Below are positions 1-7,515 of a stretch of DNA of 14,934 nucleotides, piece after piece. Position numbers and translations under genes: made by a program. Positions within the stretch are counted from its first letter, which is position 1. The number at the start of each line of letters is the position of its first letter. The notes beneath the pieces are model-generated. The model searched no databases. It saw nothing but the letters and a program-made list of their open reading frames with translations, and was not told the DNA's origin. This DNA is from Bacteroidota bacterium (GTDB lineage Bacteria; Bacteroidota; Bacteroidia; Chitinophagales; Saprospiraceae): NCBI GenBank assembly GCA_008501835.1, contig QQUB01000659.1, positions 1 through 14,934 of the forward strand, written 5' to 3'.

Positions 1-730
1 GATAATTATTCTTTTCACGGTTCTCGTTTTCCCCTCTTTTGGAATAACACAAAGTAGTGCAAACGCCGGGCCGTTTTTCGAAGTATACAGAGTTCACCCG
101 TATCTTTCCATCACTCAGGAAGCAATAAATGAAGTCCACACTTTAAGTGAATTGAATCCCCATTTTAAGGCTTCATGGATCAAAGATTATATTTCTGTAA
201 AAGTTCTGACTATTCATGATGGAAAAACAAGGACGTCTACGGGAAAAAGCGAAACCCTCACACGCGAACAAAAAAATAACCTGCTGAACGCCGATGTTGA
301 TCAGGAAGTTTCTGTCAAAGTATTATATATCCCGGAGAATAATCTAAAGCAAAACGACCCTAAAGAGATGGATTTTACCTTTGTCTTTATTCCTGAAAAC
401 GAAGCAAATTTTCCTAAAGGCAAAGGGCCGTTGAAAAATTACTTAAAGAAAACAGCGATTGATAAAATTGAACCCGGGGTTTTTGTGGGTTATAATTTAG
501 CAGCTGTCAAATTCACTCTGAATAAAGAAGGCGAAATATTCAATGTCCACCTGTTTGAGTCGTCAACAGATAAAAAGACAGATGAGTTGTTGTTGAAGGC
601 CATTCAAAATATGCCATGTTGGGAACCAGCCGAATATGCTAATGGTCAGGAAACTAATCAGGAGTTTGTTTTAACTGTCGGGAATATGGAAAACTGTATG
701 GTTAACCTGCTCAATATTCGTCAGGATTAA
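1..730 (+). CDS. Exported protein with TonB-C-like C-terminal domain, 5' end outside window
   Basis: The reading frame is open from the first complete codon (position 2) to the TAA at 728-730, so the true start lies upstream of the window; a TTG at 152 is only an internal codon. The first visible residues (IIILFTVLVFPSFG) look like the hydrophobic end of a signal peptide. The last ~80 residues resemble the TonB C-terminal fold (AAVKFTLNKEGEIFNVHL, then NMPCWEPAEYANGQ and a final beta strand). No proline-rich TonB linker is visible, so it need not be an energy transducer. It aligns along its whole visible length with the gene at 4810-5613: TLTREQKNNLLNADVDQEV matches ELNAAQLTLLQSADYSTNF, and both share the NMP..W.PA element, so the two are paralogues. 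Role unknown; probably periplasmic or membrane-attached. The coding call is strong, the domain assignment is from pattern recognition. Confidence 0.85.
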   Translation, partial: IIILFTVLVFPSFGITQSSANAGPFFEVYRVHPYLSITQEAINEVHTLSELNPHFKASWIKDYISVKVLTIHDGKTRTSTGKSETLTREQKNNLLNADVDQEVSVKVLYIPENNLKQNDPKEMDFTFVFIPENEANFPKGKGPLKNYLKKTAIDKIEPGVFVGYNLAAVKFTLNKEGEIFNVHLFESSTDKKTDELLLKAIQNMPCWEPAEYANGQETNQEFVLTVGNMENCMVNLLNIRQD

Positions 731-850
731 TTTTTGTCTATCAAATAGCAAACTCATCCCAGTGAAGAAAGAGGGACGGATTAGAAAATTGAGTAGCATT
801 AACATATGACGTACCTACGGCACTTAGGCTTTACTCACCTGATAGGTTTT

Positions 851-900
851 ACCCAGAGGACGTCCCTCTGGGACTAAAAAGTCTCGTAGAGACCTAATAT
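851..900. repeat. Direct repeat unit 1 of the hairpin cluster
   Basis: This 50-bp unit contains two stem-loops in a row. The first is an 8-bp perfect stem, CCCAGAGG with CCTCTGGG, around loop ACGTC (852-872). The second is GTCTC-GTA-GAGAC (881-893), followed by CTAATAT. It pairs as a direct repeat with 1037-1086; the differences leave the second hairpin intact and weaken the first. Confidence 0.8.
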
Positions 901-1036
901 GGATAATGCCAAAGTTGAAAAGTAAAAATGAGTGCCGAAAGTACGTTATATGAGTTTGATTGCTTCGGGCATCCAGGTGCCTGGGCCCCATTTGAAGTGC
1001 CAGTAGCAATTGAGTTTTCCTTTTCTGTTGAGTTAT

Positions 1037-1086
1037 ACCGAAAGGACGCCCTTCTTGGACCAAATAGTCTCGTAGAGACTCAATAT
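1037..1086. repeat. Direct repeat unit 2 of the hairpin cluster
   Basis: This is the second copy of the 50-bp unit, 41/50 identical to 851-900 with no gaps and offset by 186 bp. The AGTCTC-GTA-GAGACT hairpin (1066-1080) is one base pair longer than in unit 1. The first hairpin (1038-1058) carries mismatches. Read on the minus strand, both copies encode similar short peptides (SLRDYLVQEGRPFG and SLRDFLVPEGRPLG), which explains a spurious open frame there. Confidence 0.8.
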
Positions 1087-1228
1087 CGGTGGCAAGGTAC
1101 GAAGTGCCTTGGTAAAATGAGGGATAAGTCCAGTGCCGTAGGTACGTCATATGAGTTTATCTAACTAGAAAACATCCGACATTGAGAATCATTGAATTTT
1201 GAACAATTTTTAAACACTCCTTTTTTCT

Positions 1229-2338
1229 ATGATTTCACCAATGAATAATTTCAGCACAACAATACTCTTTTTCCTTCTCGTCATCTGTTCTTCCTGCAAC
1301 GGTCAAAATAACTCAAAAATTGACTCTGTACATGAAAGGTCTGTTGAATTAGGCACAACTGTTTCAGCCATCGATGGAGGTGCACTGGTCATCTTCCAGG
1401 ACAGCCGGAATAACTATTGGTTTGGAGGTAACGATAACGGGGTTTATTTGTATGACCGGAATGGACTTGTGCTGTTTACCCAGGATGATGGTTTGTGCAG
1501 TAATGCAGTAATTGGGATTCAGGAAGATCAGTTTGGCAATATTTTCTTCGATACCCAGGAAGGTGTTTGCAAATTTGATGGAAAGAAATTTTCGAATATC
1601 GAGATCTTTGAAAGCCTGACTTCTAAATTTGATTGGAAGCTAGAACCTGATGATCTTTGGTTCAGAATGGGGTGGGATAATAAAGGACCTTATCGTTATG
1701 ATGGAAAGGTTTTGTACCATCTGGAATTTCCCAGAACTGCCCAGGAAGATGTTTTCAATTCCAAATATCCAAATGTCCCCTACAATCCTTATGGAGTTTA
1801 CACCATGTATAAGGACCGGAGTGGCGCTTTATGGTTTGGAACTTCATCACTTGGTGTTTGCCGCTTTGATGGAGAAACCATTAACTGGCTGTATGAAGAT
1901 CATTTAACGGAGACACCGGAAGGCGGTGCTTTTGGTTTTCGATCTATTTTCGAGGATCAGGAAGGTTTCTTTTGGTTCTGCAATACCCGCTATCGTTATG
2001 AGATCCTTCCCGGCAATACGGAGGCTAAGAACACGGGCCTTTTAAAATACCAAAAAGAAAAGGGCGTTGGTTATGCTTCAGATAGTGGCGAAATGGACTT
2101 TCCTTATTTCATGTCGGTTGTGGATGACAAAAATGGTGATTTATGGATGGTCACCTATGATGACGGTGTTTACAGAAAAAATGGAGAAGAACTCATCCAT
2201 TACCCAGTTGAAGATGAAGGAAAAACCGTTTTGTTGTTTTCTATTTATAAAGACAATAATGGAAATCTTTGGCTGGGGACTCATCATAAAGGCGTATTTA
2301 AATTTAATGGGGAAAAGTTTGTGAAATTCATCCCCTAA
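1229..2338 (+). CDS. Lipoprotein with Reg_prop-type seven-bladed beta-propeller
   Basis: The start is ATG 1229, with an alternative in-frame ATG at 1241. The N-terminus has a hydrophobic stretch ending in ...VICSSC, a plausible SPII lipobox with Cys23 lipidated, so the product is probably an outer-membrane or periplasmic lipoprotein. From about residue 50 to the C-terminus there are roughly seven repeats of the two-component-regulator-propeller type, with signatures such as DSRNNYWFGG, DRSGALWFGT, DKNGDLWMVT and DNNGNLWLGT, each followed by GV.(R/K)(Y/F)(D/N)G. These correspond to blades of one complete propeller. In hybrid sensor kinases such propellers form the periplasmic sensing part, but here no membrane helix, kinase or Y_Y_Y domain follows, so this is a free-standing propeller that may bind a ligand or partner. 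A likely terminator follows at 2361-2386. Ligand unknown. Confidence 0.88.
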   Translation: MISPMNNFSTTILFFLLVICSSCNGQNNSKIDSVHERSVELGTTVSAIDGGALVIFQDSRNNYWFGGNDNGVYLYDRNGLVLFTQDDGLCSNAVIGIQEDQFGNIFFDTQEGVCKFDGKKFSNIEIFESLTSKFDWKLEPDDLWFRMGWDNKGPYRYDGKVLYHLEFPRTAQEDVFNSKYPNVPYNPYGVYTMYKDRSGALWFGTSSLGVCRFDGETINWLYEDHLTETPEGGAFGFRSIFEDQEGFFWFCNTRYRYEILPGNTEAKNTGLLKYQKEKGVGYASDSGEMDFPYFMSVVDDKNGDLWMVTYDDGVYRKNGEELIHYPVEDEGKTVLLFSIYKDNNGNLWLGTHHKGVFKFNGEKFVKFIP

Positions 2339-2360
2339 ATATTTACCTGCCCAATATCGC

Positions 2361-2386
2361 AACCCGGTTATATTTCCGGTTTTTTT
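2361..2386 (+). terminator. Probable intrinsic terminator after the propeller gene
   Basis: A CCGG-CCGG stem (2364-2367 with 2376-2379) around an AT-rich 8-nt loop, extendable by AA-TT pairs across one bulged C, is followed directly by seven T residues (2380-2386). It starts 23 bp after the stop of the propeller gene. The stem is short, so efficiency is uncertain. Confidence 0.5.
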
Positions 2387-2441
2387 CAATTGGTAACAAT
2401 TTATTGATATTTTAGCCGCTCATTTAAACTTCAGCACATAA

Positions 2442-4685
2442 ATGAGTTTACACGAATCACCCCAACCAGGATGGAGGGGAATCTTCGCCCACTGGCGATC
2501 GGATTTCCTGGCAGCTATTAGTGTTTCTTTAGTAGCCCTTCCTTTGGGATTAGGTGTTGCAGTCGCCTCGGGTGCACCTCCTATTGCCGGGTTGATCTCT
2601 GCCATTATTGGTGGAATTGTGGCAACTCCATTCAGAGGTAGCCACCTGGCTATCAACGGCCCGGCTGCCGGGTTGATTGCTGTACTGCTCTCTGCTGCCT
2701 ATTCTTTAAATGATGGTTCAGGCCAAACATTGAATTATGTACTGGCAGCAGTTTGTGTGTCAGGAATTATTCAGGTCTTTCTGGGGGTGTTCAAACTCGG
2801 AAGGATAGCCGAAATAATTCCCTCCTCCGTCATACAGGGAGTTATGGTAGCCATTGGGATCATTATTTTCTCCACACAGATCCATGTGGCCATGGGAACC
2901 CATCCTGCTGAAAAAAATACCATTGCTTTATTGAAGAGTGTTTTTACCGAACTTCCTAATATTCATCCTGTAATATTTGGTATATCGGTTATCGGAATAA
3001 TATTGCTGGTAGTAATTCCTAAGATTCAATCAAGACTGTTACACTATTTCCCGGCATCGCTATGGGTGTTGGTGGTCTCTGTTATTGCTGCCTATATTTT
3101 TAATTTTTTTGAACCTCATACCATCAACATTTTTGGAAGGGGTTATGATGTTGGTCCACAGCAGCTGATCCAGATCCCAGATGATTTGCGGGATGCAATC
3201 ATGTATCCTGACTTCAGTCGCATAGGGGACTACAGGTTCTGGTTGGCCGTGTTATCAATTACCCTGCTCGCTTCGATACAGACTTTGGCTATGGCTAAAG
3301 CAGTGGATAAACTGGATCCCTATAAACGAAAATCTGATCTTAATAAGGATTTGATCGGAGTTGGACTGGCAACAGCCGTATCTGGTGCCATCGGCGGATT
3401 GCCAATCATTACGGTAATTGTGAGAAGTACTGTGAATGTAAATAATAATGCAGTGACCAAGTGGTCTAATTTCTATCATGGAGTCCTGATCATTCTTTTC
3501 CTGTTTATCCTCGCACCGGTTATCCAAAAGATTCCAATGGCAGCTCTGGCAGCCATTCTTGTATATATAGGGTTTAGATTGGCTTCACCTGCCACATTTA
3601 AGAAGATCTATTCTCTGGGATTGGAACAACTCATTTTTATGTTGGTGACCATCGTCATAACCCTGTATTCGGACCTGTTATGGGGAATTCTTGGAGGGAG
3701 CCTGTTTACCTTGATGGTCCATATATTATTGTCAAGGATGCCTGTAGGAGAGTTTTTTAAAAAGACCTTTTCCAACGAAACAAATGTTTTTGTTACCAAA
3801 GACGGAGAATTCAATTTGCAGGTGGAAGGCGTTGCCAGTTTTTTGACCATTCCCAAATTTGACAATTTAACGAAAAATATCCCTGATGGAGCTAAGGTGT
3901 CCATCGACCTTTCCAGTACAAGACTTGTCGGTATGACTTTCATGGAATATCTCGTGGATTACCTGAAAATGCAAAGAAACGCCGGCGGAGATGTAAACAT
4001 AAAAGGTCTGGATAGCCATATTTCCTCCTCTACCCACAACAGGGCATTGAAAATTTCCCTTAGAGATTATGCTCGGAAACTAACTCCACGTCAAATCAGA
4101 CTTCAGGATCTGGCCAATGAGAAAGGTTATGAGTTCGCAAGCCGGGTGGATTGGAATACCTCTTATCTAAGGAACTTTCATTTCTTTGAGATCAGACCAA
4201 TTGAGCGAAAATCCAATTGTATTAAAGGTTCATTTAAAGAACTCAATGTCGGTTGGGAAATTGCGGATGTTACCTTTAGCGAAGGGGCTGCTTTTACTGC
4301 AGAGACCTTTAATGCAACTGTTATGGTTCTGAGGCTTAACAGAGAAATTCCCGTGTTCTCCATGGAAAAAGAAGGTGTGTTTGATAAAATATTTGACCGG
4401 GTGATGGCCTTTACCGGTTACAAGGACATCGATTTTAATATGTATTCGGATTTCTCCAAAAAATTCCTGCTCATGGGAAACAATGAAGAGGAGATCCGTA
4501 CATTTTTCAATGAAGAAGTCATCCGTTTTTTCGAAAACCATCAGATTTATCACCTGGAGAGTAATGGTGAAGCGCTGGTGATGTTTGACAAGATCAAATT
4601 GGCAAGAACGGATGAAACCATTGCCTTGATTAATTATGGTGAAGAATTGGCTACACTTCTTGATGGGAAGACGGTACATGTTTAA
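2442..4685 (+). CDS. SulP family inorganic anion transporter with STAS-like and extra C-terminal domains
   Basis: This inner-membrane anion transporter belongs to the SulP (SLC26-like) family. Residues ~20-435 contain many hydrophobic helices and family signatures: DFLAAISVSLVALPLGLGVA near the N-terminus, SHLAINGPAAGL (about 67-78) and GGLPIITVIVRSTVN (about 318-332). Residues ~450-560 form a STAS-like domain (DLSSTRLVGMTFMEYL, then GGDVNIKGLDSH) without the classical D-S-S/T phosphorylation motif. A further segment from about residue 575 to 747 carries GWEIADVTFSEGA, then KDIDFNMYSDFSKKFLLMG, and looks like a separate soluble domain. At 747 residues the protein is longer than the usual ~500-600. 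The substrate could be bicarbonate, sulfate or another anion and cannot be fixed from sequence. ATG 2442 is followed at once by a typical soluble N-terminus. The neighbours do not suggest a pathway. Confidence 0.9.
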   Translation: MSLHESPQPGWRGIFAHWRSDFLAAISVSLVALPLGLGVAVASGAPPIAGLISAIIGGIVATPFRGSHLAINGPAAGLIAVLLSAAYSLNDGSGQTLNYVLAAVCVSGIIQVFLGVFKLGRIAEIIPSSVIQGVMVAIGIIIFSTQIHVAMGTHPAEKNTIALLKSVFTELPNIHPVIFGISVIGIILLVVIPKIQSRLLHYFPASLWVLVVSVIAAYIFNFFEPHTINIFGRGYDVGPQQLIQIPDDLRDAIMYPDFSRIGDYRFWLAVLSITLLASIQTLAMAKAVDKLDPYKRKSDLNKDLIGVGLATAVSGAIGGLPIITVIVRSTVNVNNNAVTKWSNFYHGVLIILFLFILAPVIQKIPMAALAAILVYIGFRLASPATFKKIYSLGLEQLIFMLVTIVITLYSDLLWGILGGSLFTLMVHILLSRMPVGEFFKKTFSNETNVFVTKDGEFNLQVEGVASFLTIPKFDNLTKNIPDGAKVSIDLSSTRLVGMTFMEYLVDYLKMQRNAGGDVNIKGLDSHISSSTHNRALKISLRDYARKLTPRQIRLQDLANEKGYEFASRVDWNTSYLRNFHFFEIRPIERKSNCIKGSFKELNVGWEIADVTFSEGAAFTAETFNATVMVLRLNREIPVFSMEKEGVFDKIFDRVMAFTGYKDIDFNMYSDFSKKFLLMGNNEEEIRTFFNEEVIRFFENHQIYHLESNGEALVMFDKIKLARTDETIALINYGEELATLLDGKTVHV

Positions 4686-4769
4686 GGCTGAAATTCTAAT
4701 ACTCGAATTATTTACATTCTGTTTACATCATTTTACAATTGAACCGGATATTAGTGTGGCTTTCATAAG

Positions 4770-4777
4770 TATTTTTG
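4770..4777 (+). promoter_or_regulatory. Possible Bacteroidota -7 promoter element
   Basis: TATTTTTG matches the Bacteroidota sigma-ABfr -7 consensus TAnnTTTG and lies 32 bp before the ATG at 4810. No convincing -33 TTTG at the normal spacing is visible, so this is a weak call. It would separate the downstream genes from the SulP gene. Confidence 0.3.
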
Positions 4778-4809
4778 GTGGACATTGATCATGCCAAAAA
4801 TTAAGAATT

Positions 4810-5613
4810 ATGAGAAAGAGTTTTCTTATCATTGCTACAGTCGTTATTACCTTCTGTCTGACAGCCTTTGGTTTTATTTACCACGACAACCCCGAGCCGG
4901 TTCAGCGAGCATTATCTTGTAACAAAACCGTCGAAAACAATCATTTTGAAAATATCATCAGCGACCATGCTGAACCGGAATTTTCCCTTGATGTTGGTCC
5001 CCGGTTTATCACAAGAATTACAAAAGCACAGCTTAGCCAGGCAAAGCAAATTGTAGATCTTGTTCCAGAGAAAGCAACCAGGGGAATAGAATCCTTTTGG
5101 AGTACAAGGATCGTGTTTCGTACTCATGAAGCTGATGCTGAATTTGAAAAAGGGGATGGTAATGAATTAAATGCCGCACAATTAACCCTCTTGCAATCCG
5201 CTGATTATTCCACTAACTTTTGTATCGAAGCTTATTGCAAGCGCAGGAACCCTGAATCTGGACAACTGGAAATTCAGTGTTTTGTGGTTTATGTAACCGT
5301 TATCCCGGAGCAGGAGGCCGAGTACGAGAGTGGTCATGATTCATTGCTGAAATTCCTTAAAGACAATAGCCGGGAAGCCATAGTCGCAGTACCTCGTGAA
5401 AAGCTTGAACCAGGAAAAGTGTATTTTACAGTTAACAAAAACGGGACTATTGAGAATGTGAAAGTAGTATCGGATTCAGGATTCGGATCAGTTGATGAAA
5501 AAATGGTGGAACTGATTTCCAATATGCCAGGGAAGTGGAGACCCGCCCAAAATTCCATTGGCGAAAAAGTGGATCAGGAACTGGTATTATTTTATGGCGG
5601 TGATGATTGTTGA
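4810..5613 (+). CDS. Exported protein with TonB-C-like domain, paralogue of the first gene
   Basis: ATG 4810 starts a basic-hydrophobic N-terminus (MRKSFLIIATVVITF...) typical of a signal peptide or single membrane anchor; there is no lipobox. The middle region (about 60-190) is unassigned. The last ~75 residues match the TonB C-terminal fold: GKVYFTVNKNGTIENVKV, a helix with DEKMVELISNMPGKW, then RPAQ and the final strand QELVLFYG. The protein ends in GGDDC. There is no proline-rich spacer as in true TonB, so its partner is unclear; many Bacteroidota proteins use this fold outside TonB-ExbB-ExbD. It is homologous over most of its length to the truncated gene at the window start, with a propeller gene and a SulP gene in between. 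It is followed after 170 bp by other exported proteins on the same strand. Confidence 0.85.
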   Translation: MRKSFLIIATVVITFCLTAFGFIYHDNPEPVQRALSCNKTVENNHFENIISDHAEPEFSLDVGPRFITRITKAQLSQAKQIVDLVPEKATRGIESFWSTRIVFRTHEADAEFEKGDGNELNAAQLTLLQSADYSTNFCIEAYCKRRNPESGQLEIQCFVVYVTVIPEQEAEYESGHDSLLKFLKDNSREAIVAVPREKLEPGKVYFTVNKNGTIENVKVVSDSGFGSVDEKMVELISNMPGKWRPAQNSIGEKVDQELVLFYGGDDC

Positions 5614-5655
5614 TCCTAAACTTTCCAGGTATAAGACAAAACTTTGAATATGGAA

Positions 5656-5670
5656 AAACCTCGGAGGTTT
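5656..5670. repeat. Short perfect hairpin AAACCTC-G-GAGGTTT
   Basis: A 7-bp perfect inverted repeat (5656-5662 with 5664-5670) is separated by a single G, so as RNA it would lose its inner pairs to form a loop. It lies 43 bp after the stop of the TonB-C-like gene. No T-tract follows, so it is not a standard terminator; it may be a protein-binding palindrome or a REP-like unit. Confidence 0.45.
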
Positions 5671-5783
5671 CCTGTCCGGATAATTATGCCCTCGTTTTGT
5701 CTAGTACTTATAGATTATTTAAGAAAAGATCTTTTTCCTTGTACAACATTCCTGATGGTATGTCTCATTCTAAAAAATAACAA

Positions 5784-6371
5784 ATGCTTAAAAAAACAGT
5801 GCTCTTTTTGATGTTATATACGGTAGCAATCCTTCCCGTTTTTGGTCAGGAACATGAATCCGTTTTAATTGCCCCTGAAAACTGGCAGAGTGAAATAATT
5901 CTCTTTCCAATAAGTTTTGCACCGGAAATCGATCTCACGGGATTTGAAGATTTGCGGTTTGCGCCGGGATGGGCCGATTCAACAAGCCAGGAATTCTGGA
6001 CCTATACTTTCGTCTGGTATGTCGACGAAAAACAACCCATGACAGAAAGTAAGCTAACGGAATACTTCAATTACTATTATGACGGGTTGATGGGGGTAGA
6101 CCGCAAAAACAAGGCCGATACTACTAATTCGGTTAAACTGGATAAAACCTTGTGTCTATTTATTCAATCAAAGGAAGGATTCTCAGGAAAAATGAGGGTG
6201 TATGATAACTTTTTTACGAAAGATTATTTAATATTGAATATCAAGGTGAAAGAGTCTTTTTGTCCTGAGATGAAGAAGCATATCATCTCCTGTGAAATTT
6301 CCCCCAAGCCTTTTGACCATTCAGTATGGGCAATATTTGAAAATGTCAAATTGAAAAAGGAATGTAAGTGA
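5784..6371 (+). CDS. Secreted protein of unknown function
   Basis: ATG 5784 begins a clear signal peptide (MLKKTVLFLMLYTVAILPVFGQ, written here only to residue 22 in part: basic start, hydrophobic core, cleavage probably after VFG). There is no lipobox, so the mature protein is likely periplasmic or released. The mature part is about 175 residues, rich in aromatic residues, with the segments LRFAPGWADS and EFWTYTFVWYVDE followed by a helix-like stretch ending in YYDGL. It has four cysteines in the second half. I recognise the FAPGW...EFWTY pattern as resembling conserved hypothetical Bacteroidota proteins but know no function. It lies between a TonB-C-like gene and a PD40 lipoprotein gene (51-bp gap), all on one strand. 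Confidence 0.8.
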   Translation: MLKKTVLFLMLYTVAILPVFGQEHESVLIAPENWQSEIILFPISFAPEIDLTGFEDLRFAPGWADSTSQEFWTYTFVWYVDEKQPMTESKLTEYFNYYYDGLMGVDRKNKADTTNSVKLDKTLCLFIQSKEGFSGKMRVYDNFFTKDYLILNIKVKESFCPEMKKHIISCEISPKPFDHSVWAIFENVKLKKECK

Positions 6372-6422
6372 TTCACGGTCGGACTCTGCCTTGTTTGTTT
6401 TTGATATTAAAAACTCAATAAG

Positions 6423-7415
6423 ATGAAATCAGTATTGCCGGGTTCTGTCCTCCTTTCCTTAACGTATTTTTCGCTGTTCATTTTAGGGTGTCAACAACCT
6501 TCTTCAAGTTCTGAAGGAGCTGTTGTTGCCGGGGAATTCATGAGCATGTCACCTACAGCTCAACCACGATTACTCGCCCCCGAATTGCTGGCCAGTTCCT
6601 TAACCGAATATAATGGCACCTTTAATCCGGAAGGGGATGAGTTCTTCTTTACCACTAACACCCCTTCCAAAGGGATAATTTGTTATACCACTTTGGGGGC
6701 AGATGATCAATGGACGGAGCCTAAAGTGGCAGAGTTTTCGGGAACCTTTTCTGAGTATGATCCACTTTTTTCACCGGACGGCAAAAGATTATATTTCAGC
6801 TCTGAAAGGCCCTTACCTGAAAATGAAAAAAATACCTACACCAATATCTGGTATGTGGAGAGAACCGGAGAATCATGGAGTGAACCGGTTTACGTAGACC
6901 TTAAGGGGTTCGGAAATTACTACAGTTCGATCACCAATTCCGGGAATATTTATTTCAATGTCTGGAACAATGGGGATATGTTCAAAGCTGTTCCAGGTGA
7001 GGATGGCTATGAAGTGGAGAGGCTGCCTGATGTACTTAATTCAGATAATGGAGAAGGAGATCCTTTTGTGTCGCCGGATGAAGATTATATCATTTTCAGA
7101 GGATATAATAACAGCCTGGGGAACGGAGACTTGTTTATTAGTTTTTTTATTGATGGACAATGGACGGTTCCTGAAAACCTCGGTGAACCGATAAATTCCC
7201 AATACCATGAAATGTGTCCTTATGTAACCACAGATAAACAGTATTTCATTTTTGCCAGCAGTAGATTAAAGGAAAAATACTCTTCAAATGGCGGCGGCAG
7301 TGTTGAGGGTCTGCGCTCAAAACATCAAACTTTTGATAATGGTGATCAGAATATTTATTACATGTCAGCAGGGTTTATTGAACAAATGAAGGAAAAACAT
7401 TTAAAGGAAAAATAG
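6423..7415 (+). CDS. PD40/TolB-type beta-propeller lipoprotein
   Basis: The signal sequence MKSVLPGS... ends in LFILGC, a good lipobox with Cys23, so the product is an exported lipoprotein. After a low-complexity linker, at least five WD40-like PD40 repeats run from about residue 60 to 310: YNGTFNPEGDEFFFTT, YDPLFSPDGKRLYFSSERP, YYSSITNSGNIYFNV, GDPFVSPDEDYIIFRG and MCPYVTTDKQYFIFASS. This is the TolB-like propeller fold, usually involved in protein or carbohydrate binding rather than catalysis. It ends with a lysine-rich tail and a TAG stop. The following gene encodes a lipoprotein hydrolase on the same strand about 100 bp downstream, and the pair may be cotranscribed. No enzyme active site is visible. 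Confidence in fold and location is high; the role is unknown. Confidence 0.87.
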   Translation: MKSVLPGSVLLSLTYFSLFILGCQQPSSSSEGAVVAGEFMSMSPTAQPRLLAPELLASSLTEYNGTFNPEGDEFFFTTNTPSKGIICYTTLGADDQWTEPKVAEFSGTFSEYDPLFSPDGKRLYFSSERPLPENEKNTYTNIWYVERTGESWSEPVYVDLKGFGNYYSSITNSGNIYFNVWNNGDMFKAVPGEDGYEVERLPDVLNSDNGEGDPFVSPDEDYIIFRGYNNSLGNGDLFISFFIDGQWTVPENLGEPINSQYHEMCPYVTTDKQYFIFASSRLKEKYSSNGGGSVEGLRSKHQTFDNGDQNIYYMSAGFIEQMKEKHLKEK

Positions 7416-7515
7416 GTGCTGAAGAATTGTCGATGAGAACCATACATTGGAAAAAGTACCTTTCCCATCAAAAACTGTAACGGGCATGAATCGAGGCAAG
7501 AAACAGTGGTTTCAA

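Larger units (their letters stand above)
803..1158. repeat. Cluster of hairpin-forming repeats bounded by a 22-bp inverted repeat
   Basis: Positions 803-824 and 1132-1153 are perfect inverted copies of each other (22 bp). Inside lie two 50-bp direct repeats, 851-900 and 1037-1086, identical at 41 of 50 positions without gaps. A second direct pair, 931-957 and 1132-1158, is identical at 24 of 27. Each unit contains small stem-loops: GTCTC-GTA-GAGAC at 881-893, its 6-bp version at 1066-1080, an 8-bp stem with loop ACGTC at 852-872, CCAGG-TG-CCTGG at 973-984, a 7-bp stem with GAA loop at 1094-1110, and GTGCC-GTA-GGTAC (one G-T wobble) at 1133-1145. It fills most of the 498-bp gap between two genes. 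It looks like a REP- or MITE-like multi-copy intergenic element, but no transposase or target duplication is visible. Confidence 0.8.

Noticed and set aside
824..1150. Minus-strand open frame of 108 codons with an internal repeat (SLRDYLVQEGRPFG / SLRDFLVPEGRPLG)
   Set aside because: It lies entirely inside the hairpin-repeat cluster, and its internal peptide repeat is just the 50-bp DNA repeat translated twice. No signal for expression is visible.
928..1164. Plus-strand open frame of 78 codons
   Set aside because: It overlaps the same repeat cluster, has no family resemblance, and its composition is set by the hairpin units.
4230..4679. Minus-strand open frame of 149 codons inside the SulP gene
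   Set aside because: It lies antisense to the C-terminal domain of a convincing gene and has no recognisable feature.
5656..5670. Intrinsic terminator after the TonB-C-like gene
   Set aside because: The palindrome is perfect but has a one-base centre and no T-tract after it, so I list it only as a repeat.
7447..7515. TTG 7447 as the start of the hydrolase
   Set aside because: It would place a long charged tail before the lipoprotein signal; ATG 7516 gives a standard signal ending at the lipobox.
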